Assembly: GCA_903830945.1 (NCBI GenBank)
Contig: CAIKVT010000024.1
Coordinates: forward strand, 1-64,000
Direction of reading: 5' to 3'
Length of the DNA: 64,000 bases
DNA from: an uncultured Elusimicrobia bacterium
GTDB lineage: Bacteria > Elusimicrobiota > Elusimicrobia > UBA1565 > UBA9628
A program made the position numbers and the translations under genes. The stretch's first letter is position 1; each line of letters opens with the position of its first letter. The notes beneath the pieces were generated by a model. That model made no database searches and had not been told where the DNA came from. It saw nothing but the letters and a program-made list of their open reading frames with translations. Below are positions 26,666 through 35,477 of the stretch, piece after piece.

Positions 26666-28695
26666 CGTCTATCTGGAGATCGCCGATTTTCCGGAGCCTG
26701 TTCGTGCGCTTTCTCTTGGCCGCGATCATGCCCCTGTTCACCCTAAACGCCATCACCGACCATCTTTTGTCCCGCTCTTTACAAACTCACATCCAGAACA
26801 AGCTCATCGCCATAAGCGACGCCAGGTCGGTCTTTATCGACGCGCAGTTGACCTCCATCGCGGAATTCACCACGGCAAGGGCCATGCTGCCGACGACCAT
26901 CGCGGCTTTCAGGGAGTTCGACGCCGCCTTTAAGAAAGCAGGCATCCACAGCGAAGACTATCAGGCCCTCGATTCGCGATACCGGGATTATTTTCAGCAG
27001 TATCTCGACATCCACGGCTACCTGCATGATCTGCTGTTCATCTCGCGGGCGGGAGACATCATCTTTACCGTTAAGCACGAAAATGATTTGGGAGAGAACA
27101 TCCACGGCGCCCTTCTAAAAAACACTTCCCTCTCTGATCTCGTCGACCAGGTCCAGCACACTTTCAGCGCGGAGATCTCGGATTTAAAATTCTATCCCCC
27201 TACGCATGCCCCCGCCTTGTTCGTCGCCGCCCCTGTCTTCATCGATGAGAGTCTGTCCGGGACACTGGTCACGCAAGTGAAAAATGAGTTCCTTAATGAT
27301 TTTTCCAGGGATTATTCAGGTCTGCCAAAAACAGGAGAGTTCACTTTCGCCGCACAGATCGGAAATAATCCGACTTATACCACGCCATCTCGATTGCAGC
27401 CCACTGCGCCGTTGAGCCGTCAGGTCCATATCGGCGCACCTATCTCCCTGCCCTCGCAGGCGTGCCTGCGCGGAGAAAGCGGCATCGGGTTGACGCGGGA
27501 TTACAGAGGGGTAACCGTCCTGGCCAGATGGCAGCATATCCCGCGGCTGCGCTGGGGCATGGTCGTCAAGGCGGACGTTGATGAGCTTTTCGCCCCATTG
27601 AAAATATTAAGAATAAGCATGTGGAGCATCTGCTTGCTCATGAGCGTGACCATCACCACAATCGCGCTGCGCGCGGCCAGGAGCATCGCCGAACCTATCA
27701 ATGAATTGAAGCGGGGAATCAAGGCCGTGGGCCGCGGGAATCTTGATTACAGGACAAAGCTGCAATTGGACAATGAGCTAGGCGAGCTATCCATGGCTTT
27801 TGACAAGATGACGGAGGACATACAAACTCAGATAAAAATCCGCATGGCTCTGGAAAAAGATATTGCCGAACGGATGCGGGTTGAAGAAATTTTGACGCTG
27901 CGGAACAAAGAGTCTAAGGAGACCGAGTCCGCCTTGATGAACATCCTTGAAGACCTCGACAAATCTCAATCGACCCTTCAAAAGAACAATATGACTCTTG
28001 TATCATTGACGGAGAATCTGACAAGATCGAATCAAGAGCTTGAGGATTTCGCCTATATCGTCTCTCATGACTTAAAAGCGCCTTTGCGCGGCATCTCCTC
28101 GCTGTCCACATGGCTCGCGACCGACTATGCGGACAAACTAGACGACGAGGGCCGGCATCATTTACAGCTTTTGCAGCAGCGCGCGATCAAGATGGACCAG
28201 CTGATCAACGGGATCCTGCAGTATTCCCAAGTGCAAAGGAAACAGGAAACTCACCTGTCCATGGACCTCGACGGCCTCCTCGACGAGGCGCTTGAGTTGG
28301 TGGCGCCGCCCCCGGGCATCCGGATCATCCGGACCAGCCAACTGCCGCGGGTCAGATGCTCACCGACCCGCATCCAGCAAGTCTTCCAAAACCTCGTGGA
28401 CAATGCCATAAAATACATGGGGAAGGAGACTGGGGAGATCAAGATCAGCTGCCTGGACAAAAATGACCATTGGCAATTTTGCGTGGAAGACAACGGCCAG
28501 GGCATCGCCGAGAAGCATTTTGATAAAATATTCAAGATCTTCCACACCATCGAGACTCCCGGCCAGAAGCAGAGCACGGGCATCGGGCTGGCGTTGGTGC
28601 ACAAAGTGGTCACGCTCCATGGAGGAAAGGTGTGGGTGGAATCGCAGTTGGGAGCCGGAAGCAAGTTCTTCTTCACGCTCCCGAAAACGGCGTAG
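26662..28695 (+). CDS. sensor histidine kinase (extracytoplasmic sensor, HAMP, HisKA, HATPase)
   Basis: 677 aa from ATG 26662, overlapping the binding-protein stop. TM1 (about residues 10-35) and TM2 (about 315-335) flank a periplasmic domain of some 280 residues, probably Cache-like. HAMP follows (IAEPINELKRGIKAVGRGNL), then a coiled coil. The HisKA box DFAYIVSHDLKAPLRGI places the phospho-histidine at H469, of the type common in phytochrome-related kinases. The ATPase domain has NLVDNAIKYMG, EDNGQGIAEKHFDKIFKIFH and STGIGLALVHKVV. It lacks a receiver. The neighbouring response regulator (29616) is the likely phosphate acceptor. Confidence 0.92.
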   Translation: MTSIWRSPIFRSLFVRFLLAAIMPLFTLNAITDHLLSRSLQTHIQNKLIAISDARSVFIDAQLTSIAEFTTARAMLPTTIAAFREFDAAFKKAGIHSEDYQALDSRYRDYFQQYLDIHGYLHDLLFISRAGDIIFTVKHENDLGENIHGALLKNTSLSDLVDQVQHTFSAEISDLKFYPPTHAPALFVAAPVFIDESLSGTLVTQVKNEFLNDFSRDYSGLPKTGEFTFAAQIGNNPTYTTPSRLQPTAPLSRQVHIGAPISLPSQACLRGESGIGLTRDYRGVTVLARWQHIPRLRWGMVVKADVDELFAPLKILRISMWSICLLMSVTITTIALRAARSIAEPINELKRGIKAVGRGNLDYRTKLQLDNELGELSMAFDKMTEDIQTQIKIRMALEKDIAERMRVEEILTLRNKESKETESALMNILEDLDKSQSTLQKNNMTLVSLTENLTRSNQELEDFAYIVSHDLKAPLRGISSLSTWLATDYADKLDDEGRHHLQLLQQRAIKMDQLINGILQYSQVQRKQETHLSMDLDGLLDEALELVAPPPGIRIIRTSQLPRVRCSPTRIQQVFQNLVDNAIKYMGKETGEIKISCLDKNDHWQFCVEDNGQGIAEKHFDKIFKIFHTIETPGQKQSTGIGLALVHKVVTLHGGKVWVESQLGAGSKFFFTLPKTA

Positions 28696-28703
28696 GGACG
28701 AAC

Positions 28704-29588
28704 ATGCAGAATGAAACCGGTTTTGCCATCGGGAAGCTCCACGAAGCCCTCCTGGAGGCTTCGCTCGACGGGATACTCTTCGTCGCTGCCGACGGCCGCA
28801 TCGTCACGTTCAACAAACGCTTCACGGACATGTGGGGCATCTCACCCGACTTGATACAGAGCCGCAGCGACCAGCGCGCCCTGGATTCGGTGCTCGCCAA
28901 ATTGGCCGACCCCGACTCCTTCCTGCGGAAAGTCAAGGACCTGTATGCCAATGCCGTCGAAACAAGCCGCGACGAAATCCTATTGAAGGACGGCCGCGTC
29001 TTCGACCGCTACTCAGCGCCGGTCCCTGTCCCGGGCGGCACGACTGCCGGAAGGATATGGTTCTTCCGCGACATCACCGCGAGCAAGAGACTCGAGACGG
29101 AACTAAAACGCGCTCTTACGGATTGGGATAGAACCTTTGACAGCATGCCGGATATGGTCTTCATCCAGGATATGGATTTCCGCATCATGAAATGCAACAA
29201 AGCCTTTGCCGACGCGGTGAAGATGAGACCCGAAGAAATCATCGGGAGAAAGTGCTACGAATTATTGCATAAACGTGATTCTCCCTGGCCGGAGTGCCCC
29301 TTTGAAAAAACCAGGAAAGACAGCCTGTGCCACACCCAAGAAGTGAATGACCCCGCCATCGGCCTGCCGCTGCTCGTCACCACTTCGCCCATGCTCGATG
29401 ACCAGGGCAAGCTCATCGGCTCCGTGCACATTGCCAAGGATATCAGCGGAATAAAAAAAATCTACATGGATCTGGAGCAGAAAGTCCGCGACTTGCAACA
29501 ATTCCAAAAGATCACGCTCGGCAGGGAAACAAAGATGATCGAACTAAAAAAAGAGATCGAGGAGCTTAAAAAAAAGACCGGACCTTGA
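28704..29588 (+). CDS. tandem PAS-domain protein without output domain
   Basis: 294 aa. PAS 1 spans about residues 12-130 (LLEASLDGILFVAADGRIVTFNKRF within it). PAS 2 spans about 140-255 and carries the Cys-containing RKCYELLHKRDSPWPECPFE pattern seen in many PAS domains. A C-terminal coiled coil rich in Lys and Glu ends the protein. No kinase, cyclase or receiver domain follows. It starts 8 bp after the sensor kinase and probably acts as a soluble signal input or adaptor. Translation starts at ATG 28704. Confidence 0.82.
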   Translation: MQNETGFAIGKLHEALLEASLDGILFVAADGRIVTFNKRFTDMWGISPDLIQSRSDQRALDSVLAKLADPDSFLRKVKDLYANAVETSRDEILLKDGRVFDRYSAPVPVPGGTTAGRIWFFRDITASKRLETELKRALTDWDRTFDSMPDMVFIQDMDFRIMKCNKAFADAVKMRPEEIIGRKCYELLHKRDSPWPECPFEKTRKDSLCHTQEVNDPAIGLPLLVTTSPMLDDQGKLIGSVHIAKDISGIKKIYMDLEQKVRDLQQFQKITLGRETKMIELKKEIEELKKKTGP

Positions 29589-29615
29589 GAATCCAAAAAG
29601 ACAAAGGGGGAATAG

Positions 29616-30023
29616 ATGACTACAACTCACACAATCCTGCTGGTTGACGACGACGAGGTGGACATCATGGCGGTAAGCCGCGCCCTCAAAGAGCTCAACG
29701 TGACAAACCCGGTCGCCGTCTGCCGCAACGGCAAGGAAGCTCTGCAATGGCTCAAGACCCATCCCAAGCCCGGGCTGGTCCTTCTGGATCTGAGGATGCC
29801 CGTGATGGACGGCTTGGAATTTTTGGCCAATGCTAAAAACGACCTGAACCTCAAGACAATCCCGGTCGTAGCGCTGACGACCTCGAAGGAGGAATCGGAC
29901 CGGATCCAGGCGTTTAATCTGGGGATCGCCGGCTTCATGGTCAAACCCGTGGACCCCAAGCTCTACCTCTCGGTCATAAAGACCATTTCGATCTATTGGC
30001 ATACGAGCGAACTGCCGTATTAA
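29616..30023 (+). CDS. single-domain response regulator (Rcp1-like)
   Basis: 135 aa forming one receiver domain with ILLVDDDEVDIMAVSRAL (acidic pocket), phospho-acceptor D58 in LVLLDLRMPVMDG, Thr in ALTTSKEESD and Lys in GFMVKPVD. The sequence is of the type found beside phytochrome-like kinases (Rcp1). It has no DNA-binding domain, so its output is probably protein-protein contact or phosphotransfer. A GGGGGAA ribosome site precedes the ATG. It is the plausible partner of the kinase at 26662. Confidence 0.92.
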   Translation: MTTTHTILLVDDDEVDIMAVSRALKELNVTNPVAVCRNGKEALQWLKTHPKPGLVLLDLRMPVMDGLEFLANAKNDLNLKTIPVVALTTSKEESDRIQAFNLGIAGFMVKPVDPKLYLSVIKTISIYWHTSELPY

Positions 30024-30052
30024 AAGAGGACAGCAGCCGTAGGGAGCCTATC

Positions 30053-31198
30053 ATGCAACCGAACGCCGCGCCGGAAAAGAATCCCACAAACCGGATCAAT
30101 GTATTGCTCCTCGAAGACGACGAGGTGGACGCGAAATGGGTGCAGCGCGCGCTGAAGGATTCACCGACATTCCGCTTGACCTCCGTCGGCACCGTGGCCG
30201 CAGCGCTCGAATGCCTAAAATCGAGGGACTTTGACGTTATCCTCAGCGACTTGCACCTCCCGGACGGCTCCGGATTGGATATTTTCAACGCTTTGATAAA
30301 ACAAAGCCCACAAGCCCCGGTGGTCTTGCTGACCGGAAGCATCCTGAACGAACATCACGCCATGGAAGCCATCCACCAAGGCGCCCAAGACTATCTGATC
30401 AAAGGACAGGTGGATCAACGCGCCCTGATCCAGGCCTTGAATTACGCCATGGAAAGAAACAAACTTATGCTGATGCGGGATCATTTCGTCCACGTCGTCA
30501 GCCATGAATTGAAGAACCCGCTCAACGCCCTGCAGCTCTCCATCACCATGGTCAAAGACGGCATAATCGTGGATGCCAAAGAGAAGAAGGAAGCCCTCCA
30601 AGTCGCCCTCAACTCCATCGGCCGACTCGTCAGGACGACCCAGACTCTTTTGGATCTGGCCAGCATGGAATCGCGCAAATATTCTTTTCAGCAAGCGAAT
30701 TTCAGCCTCAATGCGCTGATCGAAGAGATGAAGCAATTGTTCCACCGAGAGATCGAGGGCAAGGGCCTGTCTTTAAAGACGATCGTGCCTGATCGTGATG
30801 TCGAGATATTCGCGGACCGCGATCAGCTCGCGCGGGTTTTTACGAACCTCATCCACAACGCGCTGAAATTCACCCAAAAAGGGCAGATCAGCATCCGCGC
30901 GGATGACCAGGAGGATAGCATCCGCTGCAGCGTGGCCGACACCGGGACAGGGATCGCGCCGGAAGATATACCGAAGCTTTTTCGGAGATTCAGCCGAACG
31001 GGAAAAACGAACACCACGCAGGGGACGGGCCTGGGCCTCTCCATTTGCAGGGAGATCCTGGAGGCGCATCAGGGAAGGATCTGGGCGGAAAGCGCACCCG
31101 GCGCAGGGGCGTGCTTTATCTTCACGATCCCCAAAGCCGCGACGCCGGCCGCTGTCCCCGCGGCCTCGGAAGGATCCACACATGCCCGACCAGCATAA
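30053..31198 (+). CDS. receiver-histidine kinase hybrid
   Basis: 381 aa, cytoplasmic. An N-terminal receiver (VLLLEDDEVDAKWVQRAL, phospho-acceptor D66 in ILSDLHLPDG) is followed by HisKA (FVHVVSHELKNPLNALQL, H151) and an ATPase domain (LIHNALKFTQKGQ, DTGTGIAPEDIPKLFRRFSR, GTGLGLSICREIL). The REC-first order fits a relay step: input phosphate on D66 would tune a kinase acting on a further receiver, possibly the one fused to the pilus ATPase next door. ATG 30053 has GGGAG 7 nt upstream. The 3' end overlaps the next gene by 17 bp. Confidence 0.92.
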   Translation: MQPNAAPEKNPTNRINVLLLEDDEVDAKWVQRALKDSPTFRLTSVGTVAAALECLKSRDFDVILSDLHLPDGSGLDIFNALIKQSPQAPVVLLTGSILNEHHAMEAIHQGAQDYLIKGQVDQRALIQALNYAMERNKLMLMRDHFVHVVSHELKNPLNALQLSITMVKDGIIVDAKEKKEALQVALNSIGRLVRTTQTLLDLASMESRKYSFQQANFSLNALIEEMKQLFHREIEGKGLSLKTIVPDRDVEIFADRDQLARVFTNLIHNALKFTQKGQISIRADDQEDSIRCSVADTGTGIAPEDIPKLFRRFSRTGKTNTTQGTGLGLSICREILEAHQGRIWAESAPGAGACFIFTIPKAATPAAVPAASEGSTHARPA

Positions 31199-33446
31199 GT
31201 TTATAGACGAATGGCTTCTGCGCGCCGTCCAGGACCTCCCCGGGGTGACTCCCACAGTCGTGGCTGCCGCTCGTTCGACCGGAGAACGATATCTGGCCCA
31301 AGCCCTCATAGCCGCCGGCCTGGCTACCCGCGAATCCGTAGCTCGGGCGCTCCAATCCGCCTATCACATAGCCTGGATAGACCTCGAGGCCGCCGCCGTC
31401 GAAAGGACCGCTCTTCCCTTTATTCCTGAAAAACTCTGCCGCCAGCATACCGTCATCCCCGTTTCCGCGGACAACACGGAGATCATCGTCGCCATGGCCA
31501 ATCCCCTCGACCAGGATGCCTGGGCGGACATTCAGGCCGCCGCCGGACGCCGGCCGGTCCCGCAGTACTGTGTTCGGGACCGCATCGAGCGCCTGATCAC
31601 CGAATTCTACTCCCCGGACGCCATCATCAGCGACCTGCTGGATCAGTTCCAAGATGACCAGGCGACCGTTGAGATCCTAGAGGGAATGGATCCCGCGGCC
31701 GTGGAGAGCAACGCCAAGGATATCCGGGCGCCCGTCATCCGCCTGGTCAATACCATCATCGTCAAGGCCGTCAAGATGCTGGCCTCGGATATCCACATCG
31801 AACATGAAGAGCGCAACAGCGCGGTCCGATTCCGGATCGATGGAGTCCTGTGCCATATCATGACCCTGCCCAAGTCTATCGCGGCCACGGCCGTGGTCGC
31901 GCGCATCAAGATCATGGCGGACCTTGACATCGCCGACCACCGCACTCCCCAGGACGGCCGGGCCAAGCTGCGCGTCGGCGCCGCGGACATCGGGCTGCGG
32001 GTCTCGACCTTGCCCACGAGCTTCGGCGAGAAAGTCGTCATGCGCATCCTGGACAAGCGTTCCGCGGAGGTCCCTTTCGACCAGCTGGGCTTCAAGCCGG
32101 AGCTGGCCGCCAAGGTACAGGCGCTTCTGCAGACAGACAGGGGCATCTTCCTGGTCACCGGGCCCACCGGCTCCGGGAAAACCACGACCCTCTACTCGAT
32201 CATCAACAACCTGCGCTCCGAGGGCACCAACATCGTCACGGTGGAAGACCCCATCGAATACAAGCTCATCGGCATTAATCAGGTGCAGGTCCACGAGAAG
32301 GCGGGGCTCACTTTCGCAAGCGTGCTGCGCTCGGTCCTGCGTCAAGACCCGGACATCATACTGGTCGGGGAGATCCGCGACCGTGAGACCGCGGACATCG
32401 CTTGTCAAGCGGCCCTCACCGGCCACCTGGTCCTGAGCACCCTGCACACCAACGACACCCTTTCAACGATCACGAGGCTCGCGGACATCGGCTTAGAGCG
32501 CTTCAAGATCGCGCCTGGGCTCATCGCCATCACCGCGCAGAGGCTTGTCCGGAAACTCTGCCCCGCTTGCCGCGTGCCGGACCGGAGACCACACCATCCG
32601 AAAGCGAGCGAGCTCCTCAGGAGTCAAGGGCTAACCGACACCTATTTTGCGCCCAAAGGCTGCGCAGCCTGCGGAAATTCCGGTTTCAAAGGACGGATCG
32701 CTATCCTAGAACTCCTTACGGTGGATGCCGCGCTCAAGGATTTAATCACCTCCGGAGCCGGGGATGCCGCCCTGCGCCAGGCCGCGCTGACCTCGGGATC
32801 CCTCTATCCCTTAGCCGCGGATGCGGCATGGCACCTCTTTAACGGGGACGTATCGTTCGATGAGATATTGCCTTATCTTTCCCTTCCAGAAGTCCAGCCC
32901 GCCGCATCTGCCGTAATCGACCAGGATTTTCCAGCGGCGCCCGCAGCCCTCCCCACCCCGCCGACTCCGATAAAGGTCAAGCCGCGCATCCTAGTGGCCG
33001 ATGACGAGAACGGCCTGCGCATGCTCACCCGCAAGGTCCTCGAATCGAACGGCTGTGAAGTGGAAGAGGCCGCGGACGGCCAGGAAGCCATGGCGCGTCT
33101 CAAGTCGCAGACCCCGGACCTGCTGCTCCTGGACCTCCACATGCCCCGTCTTGACGGCTATGGCGTCCTACGCGCGCTGCGCCAGACTATCGGTCTGACC
33201 GGGCTGCCGGTCATCATTTTATCGAGCATGTCCAACGCGAGCAGCCAGGAAGAAGCCTTTACTTGCGGGGCTGACGATTACATCATCAAGCCTTTCGATC
33301 CGGTCCTGCTGATGGCCCGCATCCATGCCGTCCTGCGACGCCAAGAACTGACCGCGCCCCAGATTGCTGCGAGGTCTAAAGTGGTGGACGTGACAGGGAT
33401 CGAACCTGCGACCTCTTCCTTGCGAAGGAAGCGCTCTCCCAGCTGA
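31182..33446 (+). CDS. PilB/GspE-type assembly ATPase fused to a C-terminal receiver domain
   Basis: 754 aa. An MshEN/T2SSE N-terminal domain spans about residues 1-150. The secretion ATPase follows, with Walker A GPTGSGKTTTLYS (K333), the Asp box VEDPIEY, Walker B ILVGEIRDRETADIA, the His box LSTLHTND and the CPAC/CAAC zinc site. About residues 605-735 are a receiver domain with VADDENGLRML, phospho-acceptor D651 in LLLLDLHMPRLDG and Lys in YIIKPFD. Such ATPases power type IV pilus extension or type II secretion. The fusion suggests direct control by the upstream kinases. The last 20 or so codons run antisense through the tRNA-Ala gene, so the native C-terminus may be shorter. Confidence 0.9.
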   Translation: MPDQHKFIDEWLLRAVQDLPGVTPTVVAAARSTGERYLAQALIAAGLATRESVARALQSAYHIAWIDLEAAAVERTALPFIPEKLCRQHTVIPVSADNTEIIVAMANPLDQDAWADIQAAAGRRPVPQYCVRDRIERLITEFYSPDAIISDLLDQFQDDQATVEILEGMDPAAVESNAKDIRAPVIRLVNTIIVKAVKMLASDIHIEHEERNSAVRFRIDGVLCHIMTLPKSIAATAVVARIKIMADLDIADHRTPQDGRAKLRVGAADIGLRVSTLPTSFGEKVVMRILDKRSAEVPFDQLGFKPELAAKVQALLQTDRGIFLVTGPTGSGKTTTLYSIINNLRSEGTNIVTVEDPIEYKLIGINQVQVHEKAGLTFASVLRSVLRQDPDIILVGEIRDRETADIACQAALTGHLVLSTLHTNDTLSTITRLADIGLERFKIAPGLIAITAQRLVRKLCPACRVPDRRPHHPKASELLRSQGLTDTYFAPKGCAACGNSGFKGRIAILELLTVDAALKDLITSGAGDAALRQAALTSGSLYPLAADAAWHLFNGDVSFDEILPYLSLPEVQPAASAVIDQDFPAAPAALPTPPTPIKVKPRILVADDENGLRMLTRKVLESNGCEVEEAADGQEAMARLKSQTPDLLLLDLHMPRLDGYGVLRALRQTIGLTGLPVIILSSMSNASSQEEAFTCGADDYIIKPFDPVLLMARIHAVLRRQELTAPQIAARSKVVDVTGIEPATSSLRRKRSPS

Positions 33447-33457
33447 GCTACACGCCC
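33382..33457 (-). tRNA. tRNA-Ala (anticodon CGC)
   Basis: A 76-nt cloverleaf reads on the minus strand from GGGCGTG. The acceptor stem contains the G3-U70 pair that identifies alanine tRNAs. The anticodon stem CTTCC/GGAAG encloses TTCGCAA, giving anticodon CGC. The T arm is GCAGG-TTCGATC-CCTGT. The CCA tail is encoded. It lies antisense to the last 65 bp of the pilus-ATPase reading frame. Confidence 0.97.
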
Positions 33458-33511
33458 GGATATCGGCAACGCCGCGCCCGACCGACCGGCACCCGCTGCT
33501 GCGATGATGTG

Positions 33512-33517
33512 ATTATA
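33512..33517 (-). promoter_or_regulatory. possible -10 element for tRNA-Ala
   Basis: TATAAT on the minus strand lies 55 bp upstream of the tRNA 5' end, just after the mltG stop codon region. No convincing -35 is seen. Read-through from the mltG operon is the alternative source of the tRNA transcript. Confidence 0.35.
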
Positions 33518-33524
33518 CTACAAT

Positions 33525-34532
33525 CTAAGACTTGCCTGAACGCAGTCTCTTCTTCTCCTCCCGCAGACCACGCTTATAGGCCAGCTTAGCCTTAAGGTGC
33601 TCCTCCTGCGTGAGAAAGAATTTGTGTCCGCCGGTCAAATCAGCCACAAAAAACAGCGCGTCGCTCAAAGCGGGACGCAGGACCGCGCGGAAGGCGCCCA
33701 GGCCCGGGTTGCAGATGGGGCCAGGAGGCAGCCCGTAATGCACGTAGGTGTTGTAAGGGGAAGGGTTCTGCAAGTCCTCCGAGGTCAGACCCTTCTTCCA
33801 ATAGCCCAGGGCGTACTGGACCGTGGGATCGGCTTGCAGGCGCATACGGATGCGCATGCGATTGAGATAGACCGCGGCGACCATGGGCTGCTCGCTGGGC
33901 AGCACCGCCTCGCGTTCCACAATAGAGGCCAAGGTCACGGCCTGATGCAAAGTCAGGCGCGGTTTAGACTCGGCGCGCGTAAACTCCTGGGCCAGCCGCC
34001 GGTCGAATTCAACGTGCATGCGCTGCGCCACGCGAGAGGAATCCGTGCCAGGCTCAAAAGAATAAGTGGTGGGAAAGAGATAACCTTCCAGACGGTCGTT
34101 GGCGGCGATGCGCAAAAAGTCAGCGGCCGAACCTAACCCCGTTTTCTCCAGACGCTCGGCGATCTGCCGCGCGGTCCAGCCCTCGGGGATCACGACCTTG
34201 ACGCCGCCCGAACCCGCCGCCAAAGCCGACAGCAGGCGTCCAGGGAGCATCCGGCGCCTGAGACGATAGGCGCCGGGCTTGAGCCGTCGCCCCAGGCCGT
34301 AAGCCCGCGCCACGACGCGAAACATCAGAGCGCTGCGCACCACCCCTTTATCCTTGAGCACGGCCGCGGTCTGGCGCGCCGACTGCCCCACCGGGATGAC
34401 CACCTCGACTTCCTCTCCCGGCCAGAACAACCAGCCCATGCCCAGAACCGTCGCGACCAAAAGCAGCGCCAGCGTCCTGAGCGCGGCGGAGCGATGGCCC
34501 TGAGAGCCCTCAGGAAATGCTTTGGCTGTCAT
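33525..34532 (-). CDS. mltG: endolytic murein transglycosylase MltG
   Basis: An inner membrane lytic transglycosylase of the YceG family, which cleaves nascent glycan strands and helps set glycan length. The 335 aa have one N-terminal TM segment (LALLLVATVLGMGWLFWPG), a LysM-like region (IPEGWTARQIAERLEKTGL), EGYLFPTTYSF, the catalytic-region VTLASIVEREA, LQADPTVQYALG and the closing YGLPPGPICNPG. Length matches the family. It starts 27 bp after the FecR-type gene and ends 67 bp before the tRNA. Confidence 0.95.
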   Translation of the reverse strand: MTAKAFPEGSQGHRSAALRTLALLLVATVLGMGWLFWPGEEVEVVIPVGQSARQTAAVLKDKGVVRSALMFRVVARAYGLGRRLKPGAYRLRRRMLPGRLLSALAAGSGGVKVVIPEGWTARQIAERLEKTGLGSAADFLRIAANDRLEGYLFPTTYSFEPGTDSSRVAQRMHVEFDRRLAQEFTRAESKPRLTLHQAVTLASIVEREAVLPSEQPMVAAVYLNRMRIRMRLQADPTVQYALGYWKKGLTSEDLQNPSPYNTYVHYGLPPGPICNPGLGAFRAVLRPALSDALFFVADLTGGHKFFLTQEEHLKAKLAYKRGLREEKKRLRSGKS

Positions 34533-34559
34533 GGGCTGACTGGCGTGGTGATGGACAAA

Positions 34560-35444
34560 TCAGCTCCCCGGATGGCGCAGCTTTTCCCGGATGGCCCTCT
34601 TGCGTCTCTCCATCTTCTCCTGATCCGGCCGCAGGCCCATCCCCCGATTGCCATTTCTCCCATGCCTCGTCTGCTGCTCCTGCCTCTGCATCTTCTGGAA
34701 TCTCTGCGCGCGCGCCAGCTTCAGCCTCTGCAACATCTCGCGGCGCCGAGCGCTGCGCTGCTCGAAACCCAGGGCGCGCCAATCCCTACGCACGGCCTGT
34801 ACCCGCTTGCGCAAAGCCCTCATGAACTGACGCTGGCGCGCAAAACGCCTGAGCTGATAGGCCGACATGGGCCGCCCCCCACGCAGCACGCTCGTCTCCT
34901 GGTTCGCCTTGAGCAGTTCCGGCTGGCCCGTCTGACCCGAGACCGCCACCCGACCCTCATCGAAGACGCCCACGTGCGTCTGGTCAGGATGCGCGACGTC
35001 CACCTCGACACCGAACTCGGTACCGCGCACCGCGGCCACGGCCGCCGGCGTAACGATCCGGAAGTCGCCGCCGGTCATCAAAGTCTGGACCTTGGCCAGA
35101 AGGCTCCCAAGGGCCAGCGTCAGCACGCAGCCGCTCCGCTTGACCGAAGTGATGGTGAATTCGGAGTCAGCGCGCAGGCAGACGCAATGCTCGCCGGAGA
35201 GGGTGACCTCGGCGCTGGCGTCGGCGGCGGTCTTTATCCGGTCGCCCGCGACCAGAGGCATGTCCTTGTCACCCGGCACTCCGTCGGGCTCCTCAACTGT
35301 AAATACCGTGACCTCGCCTTTGACCTCGGTGAGCCGGGCCTCGTATTCCCCATCGGCCGGTTCGTGCGCCTGAACCGGGATCCAGGACCAGGCGCCGACC
35401 AACAAAGCCGTGAAAATGAAAATCTGCGATACCCTAGTGATCAT
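34560..35444 (-). CDS. exported FecR-domain protein with Arg-rich tail
   Basis: 294 aa from ATG 35444, with a signal peptide (IFIFTALLVGAWSWIPVQA). The FecR domain includes ARLTEVKGEVTVF, LVAGDRIKTAADASAEVTL and PAAVAAVRGTEFGVEVD, and is followed by GVFDEGRVAVSG. From about residue 200 the protein is extremely rich in Arg and Gln, with long basic helices, unlike sigma-regulator FecR proteins. No ECF sigma factor is nearby. ATG 35453 is an alternative start. ATG 35444 is preferred because TATAAT lies 7 bases before it. Confidence 0.8.
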   Translation of the reverse strand: MITRVSQIFIFTALLVGAWSWIPVQAHEPADGEYEARLTEVKGEVTVFTVEEPDGVPGDKDMPLVAGDRIKTAADASAEVTLSGEHCVCLRADSEFTITSVKRSGCVLTLALGSLLAKVQTLMTGGDFRIVTPAAVAAVRGTEFGVEVDVAHPDQTHVGVFDEGRVAVSGQTGQPELLKANQETSVLRGGRPMSAYQLRRFARQRQFMRALRKRVQAVRRDWRALGFEQRSARRREMLQRLKLARAQRFQKMQRQEQQTRHGRNGNRGMGLRPDQEKMERRKRAIREKLRHPGS

Positions 35445-35451
35445 CCGCATC

Positions 35452-35457
35452 ATTATA
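35452..35457 (-). promoter_or_regulatory. -10 element upstream of the fecR-type gene
   Basis: TATAAT on the minus strand ends 7 bases before ATG 35444, fitting a leaderless transcript if that start is used. No clear -35 is present (TGAAAT at 17-bp spacing). It lies in an AT-rich patch just after the priA stop. Confidence 0.45.
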
Positions 35458-35477
35458 ATAACTTTACGAAAGAGATT

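Noticed and set aside
25361-33446. Horizontally acquired island
   Set aside because: Base composition dips somewhat in the binding-protein and kinase genes, but there is no integrase, flanking repeat or transposase. The tRNA-Ala at the end shows no duplicated 3' fragment that would mark an attachment site.
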